The notes below the pieces were generated by a model, which searched no databases, was not told the DNA's origin, and was given only the letters and a program-made list of their open reading frames with translations. A program made the translations under genes and the position numbers. A DNA stretch of 64,000 nucleotides, from positions 45,761,835 through 45,825,834 of the forward strand of contig CM055104.1 of the NCBI GenBank assembly GCA_029204225.1. The letters are read 5' to 3'. How positions within the stretch are numbered: position 1 is the first letter of the stretch; each line of letters starts with the position of its first letter. Shown here piece by piece: positions 62,434 to 64,000 of this stretch. The stretch is from Diphasiastrum complanatum (Eukaryota > Streptophyta > Lycopodiopsida > Lycopodiales > Lycopodiaceae).

Positions 62434-63167
62434 GGTGGTATCCACTTTAGCATTTTCACTTATGCTTCTCTTTCATCATTTGATGCAGTATCTTGCTTTA
62501 TTGAGATTTCTACATCTCAAAGTTCAAGAGAGGCAATACTAGTTTTGTATGATGCCTATTATATGGACATATTTCTTGTCATGAAAGGCTTAGATATGTT
62601 TCTAAAGTTCTTTGAAAGCAAGAGATTGTGTTATCAAAAGTATGCTCTTAGATCTAGTATGAGCAAGATTGAGCTTGTTGCTCAAAATTTGAATTGAGCA
62701 AGTATTTAGCCTCAAGAAGATCAAGATTTTATTTGATATCAAGATTAGATCCATCATGGATATAGTTCATTGTATGTGGACTAGTCAAGCTAGAAAGCAT
62801 AATCTTGATGATCATCATGTTTTCACATCTTATAATCTTGATCTCTATGATCCTTATGAGGCCTAAAAGCCTCAGATTTCCCTATTTATAGTGCAGCCAT
62901 CATGCAAATGGAGATTTCAAATCAAAGGCCATCATCAAGCATGGAGGAAGCACATGATCATAGTGGCATATTGGTGGAGTACTCTTCAAGGATATTGGCA
63001 AGAGATTTCTACCAAAGAGATCATATCATGGATTTGGTGAGGTGCTGCTATGATGGATCCTTTTGCTGGTTTTCTACTTCATATACATGCAAAAGGATCC
63101 ACTCAAAAAGTCTCACAAACTTCTCAAATGGTCTAGTACCTTTTCAAGCTATCTTTTTGAGGAGGAG
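62434..63167 (+). other. 3' internal region shared with family C, and polypurine tract
   Basis: ASLSSFDAVSCF and SSSMEEAHDHSGILVEYSSR match minus-strand sequence in 44310-45137. Stops are frequent in all frames. The polypurine-like TTTTTGAGGAGGAG lies at 63154-63167. Confidence 0.7.
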
Positions 63168-64000
63168 TGTGAAAAATTGGCAAAAAGCTAGCTTGGCAAT
63201 TTCATGTTTTTAATGTTTGAAAGTACATTTCACATGTGTGGAGCATGTTCCCACATGGGTAAAATAGTCTATCATAGCTTTAGGGTTTTCATAAAGTTTT
63301 AATGTCAAGCTTCTTTGTGTAGATTTGTGATAGGGCCAAAAATTGGCATAGTTGGCAAATTGGCAAAATCCACATGTAAAGCCACTATTGAGCCAAAAGC
63401 CATTAGTGATGCAATCTTGAGCTAGATAGGCATGTGAATAGGGTCTTGGCACTTGTGACAATGCAATATGAAGAGTGATGAAGTCAAAGAGTCGGCCTTG
63501 GTCAAGGGGTCCAATAGGAATCAAGAGATCCTCATTAGAGGTCAAATAGAATTAAGGAGGCTATGATTAGTGGTCCAATAGAATTGAAGAGGCTATGATT
63601 AGGGGTCCAATAGCATGCAAGGAGGGATCTCCACACATTCTATATGTACTTCTCCTTCTGATCATTATGTAAGTTGAGTTTTTGAGTCAAACTTTTTGGT
63701 GAGATTTGCTTGTCCCTTCTCTCTCTACACGAGTTGGAATTAGCTCTATTCTCTCTCTACCCGAGGAGAGGAGCTTAATTTTCCTTTGTTTTTTCAAGAA
63801 GCTTTTCTCTTCATGTGTATGAACTTTGGTCATCAACAATTGCATCTCTCTTTGCCTCTATACCTTGGTTTTTTGGGCTAGATCTTGGAAATCAATCTAG
63901 AATCCATTGTTAAGTGCACAAGCTTGCTTAGGAGATCAATCACACACTTTAGGGCATTCCCACACGTGTGAAATTTCACAATTGCCATTAGGAGATATAT
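63168..64000 (+). repeat. 3' LTR, cut by the window end
   Basis: The LTR starts TGTGAAAAATTGGC after the polypurine tract. It contains CTCTCTCTACCCGAGGAGAG-like phrases near 63720-63770, comparable to the GGGTAGAGAGAG phrases in the family C LTRs. A repeated GGTCCAATAGAATTGAAGAGG phrase (63541-63620) lies upstream of that. Confidence 0.7.

Larger units (their letters stand above)
60500..64000 (+). mobile_element. Copia-type element related to family C, 5' truncated
   Basis: Gag, a zinc knuckle, protease and a fragment of integrase are followed directly by a 3' region shared with the element at 43.5-49.8 kb. Then come a polypurine tract (TTTTTGAGGAGGAG) and an LTR start TGTGAAAAATTGGC at 63168, which continues past the window end. 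The two families share the LTR start (TGTGAAAAAT). Reverse transcriptase and RNase H are absent. No 5' LTR was found. Confidence 0.8.

Overview
The window is nuclear DNA from a land plant. Plant-type Ty1/copia and Ty3/gypsy retrotransposons, GT-AG introns, a plant-like cytosolic ribosomal protein uL2 (RPL8) gene and TTTAGGG-like motifs all point this way. Long (CT)n/(GA)n microsatellites, sparse genes, nested transposons and one inferred intron of 13.6 kb suggest a large, repeat-rich genome (gymnosperm, fern or a large-genome angiosperm). The sequence alone does not let me name the species.

Two genes look intact. (1) A two-exon plus-strand gene for a 185-residue conserved plant protein of unknown function has exon 1 at 22231-22347 and exon 2 at 35947-36387. 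Its intron contains several microsatellites and a decayed Ty3/gypsy chromovirus (28889-34869) that itself carries part of another LTR element. (2) RPL8 lies on the minus strand, with exon 1 at 57579-58018 and exon 2 at 55953-56298 (261 residues). A proline-rich AT-hook reading frame at 37286-38320 is probably interrupted by a one-base deletion.

Broken genes: three minus-strand pieces of an Aha1-type Hsp90 co-chaperone (8137-10015), with the N-terminal segment present twice; a plus-strand remnant with a YxxK motif resembling HUH/Rep-type proteins (12074-12624); a possible short-chain dehydrogenase scrap (13228-13440, minus); and an unidentified minus-strand exon-like stretch near 35.6-35.8 kb.

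Mobile elements, left to right: a non-autonomous LTR retrotransposon with nearly intact long LTRs inserted in a (GT)n microsatellite (1653-5269); a tRNA-derived SINE with perfect 17-bp target duplications (16014-16132); the chromovirus in the intron; a nested copia complex at 43491-49830, in which a gag-protease copia fragment (45404-48433) sits inside an LTR pair of another family; a primer-binding-site relic at 50.55 kb; a pair of direct repeats at 51.4/52.1 kb; a chromodomain relic at 59.98-60.19 kb (minus); and a copia relative at 60.5-64.0 kb whose 3' region matches that of the 43.5-45.1 kb element. Both of these lack a recognisable reverse transcriptase in the same place.

The remainder is repeats and unassigned sequence: a degenerate minisatellite at 10.4-12.0 kb, telomere-like patches at 6.6-6.9 and 13.0 kb, a dispersed GA-flanked repeat family (14.1, 16.6, 17.8 and 58.3 kb), a (CT)n(CA)n-tailed repeat pair (0.5 and 25.6 kb) and several short tandem duplications.
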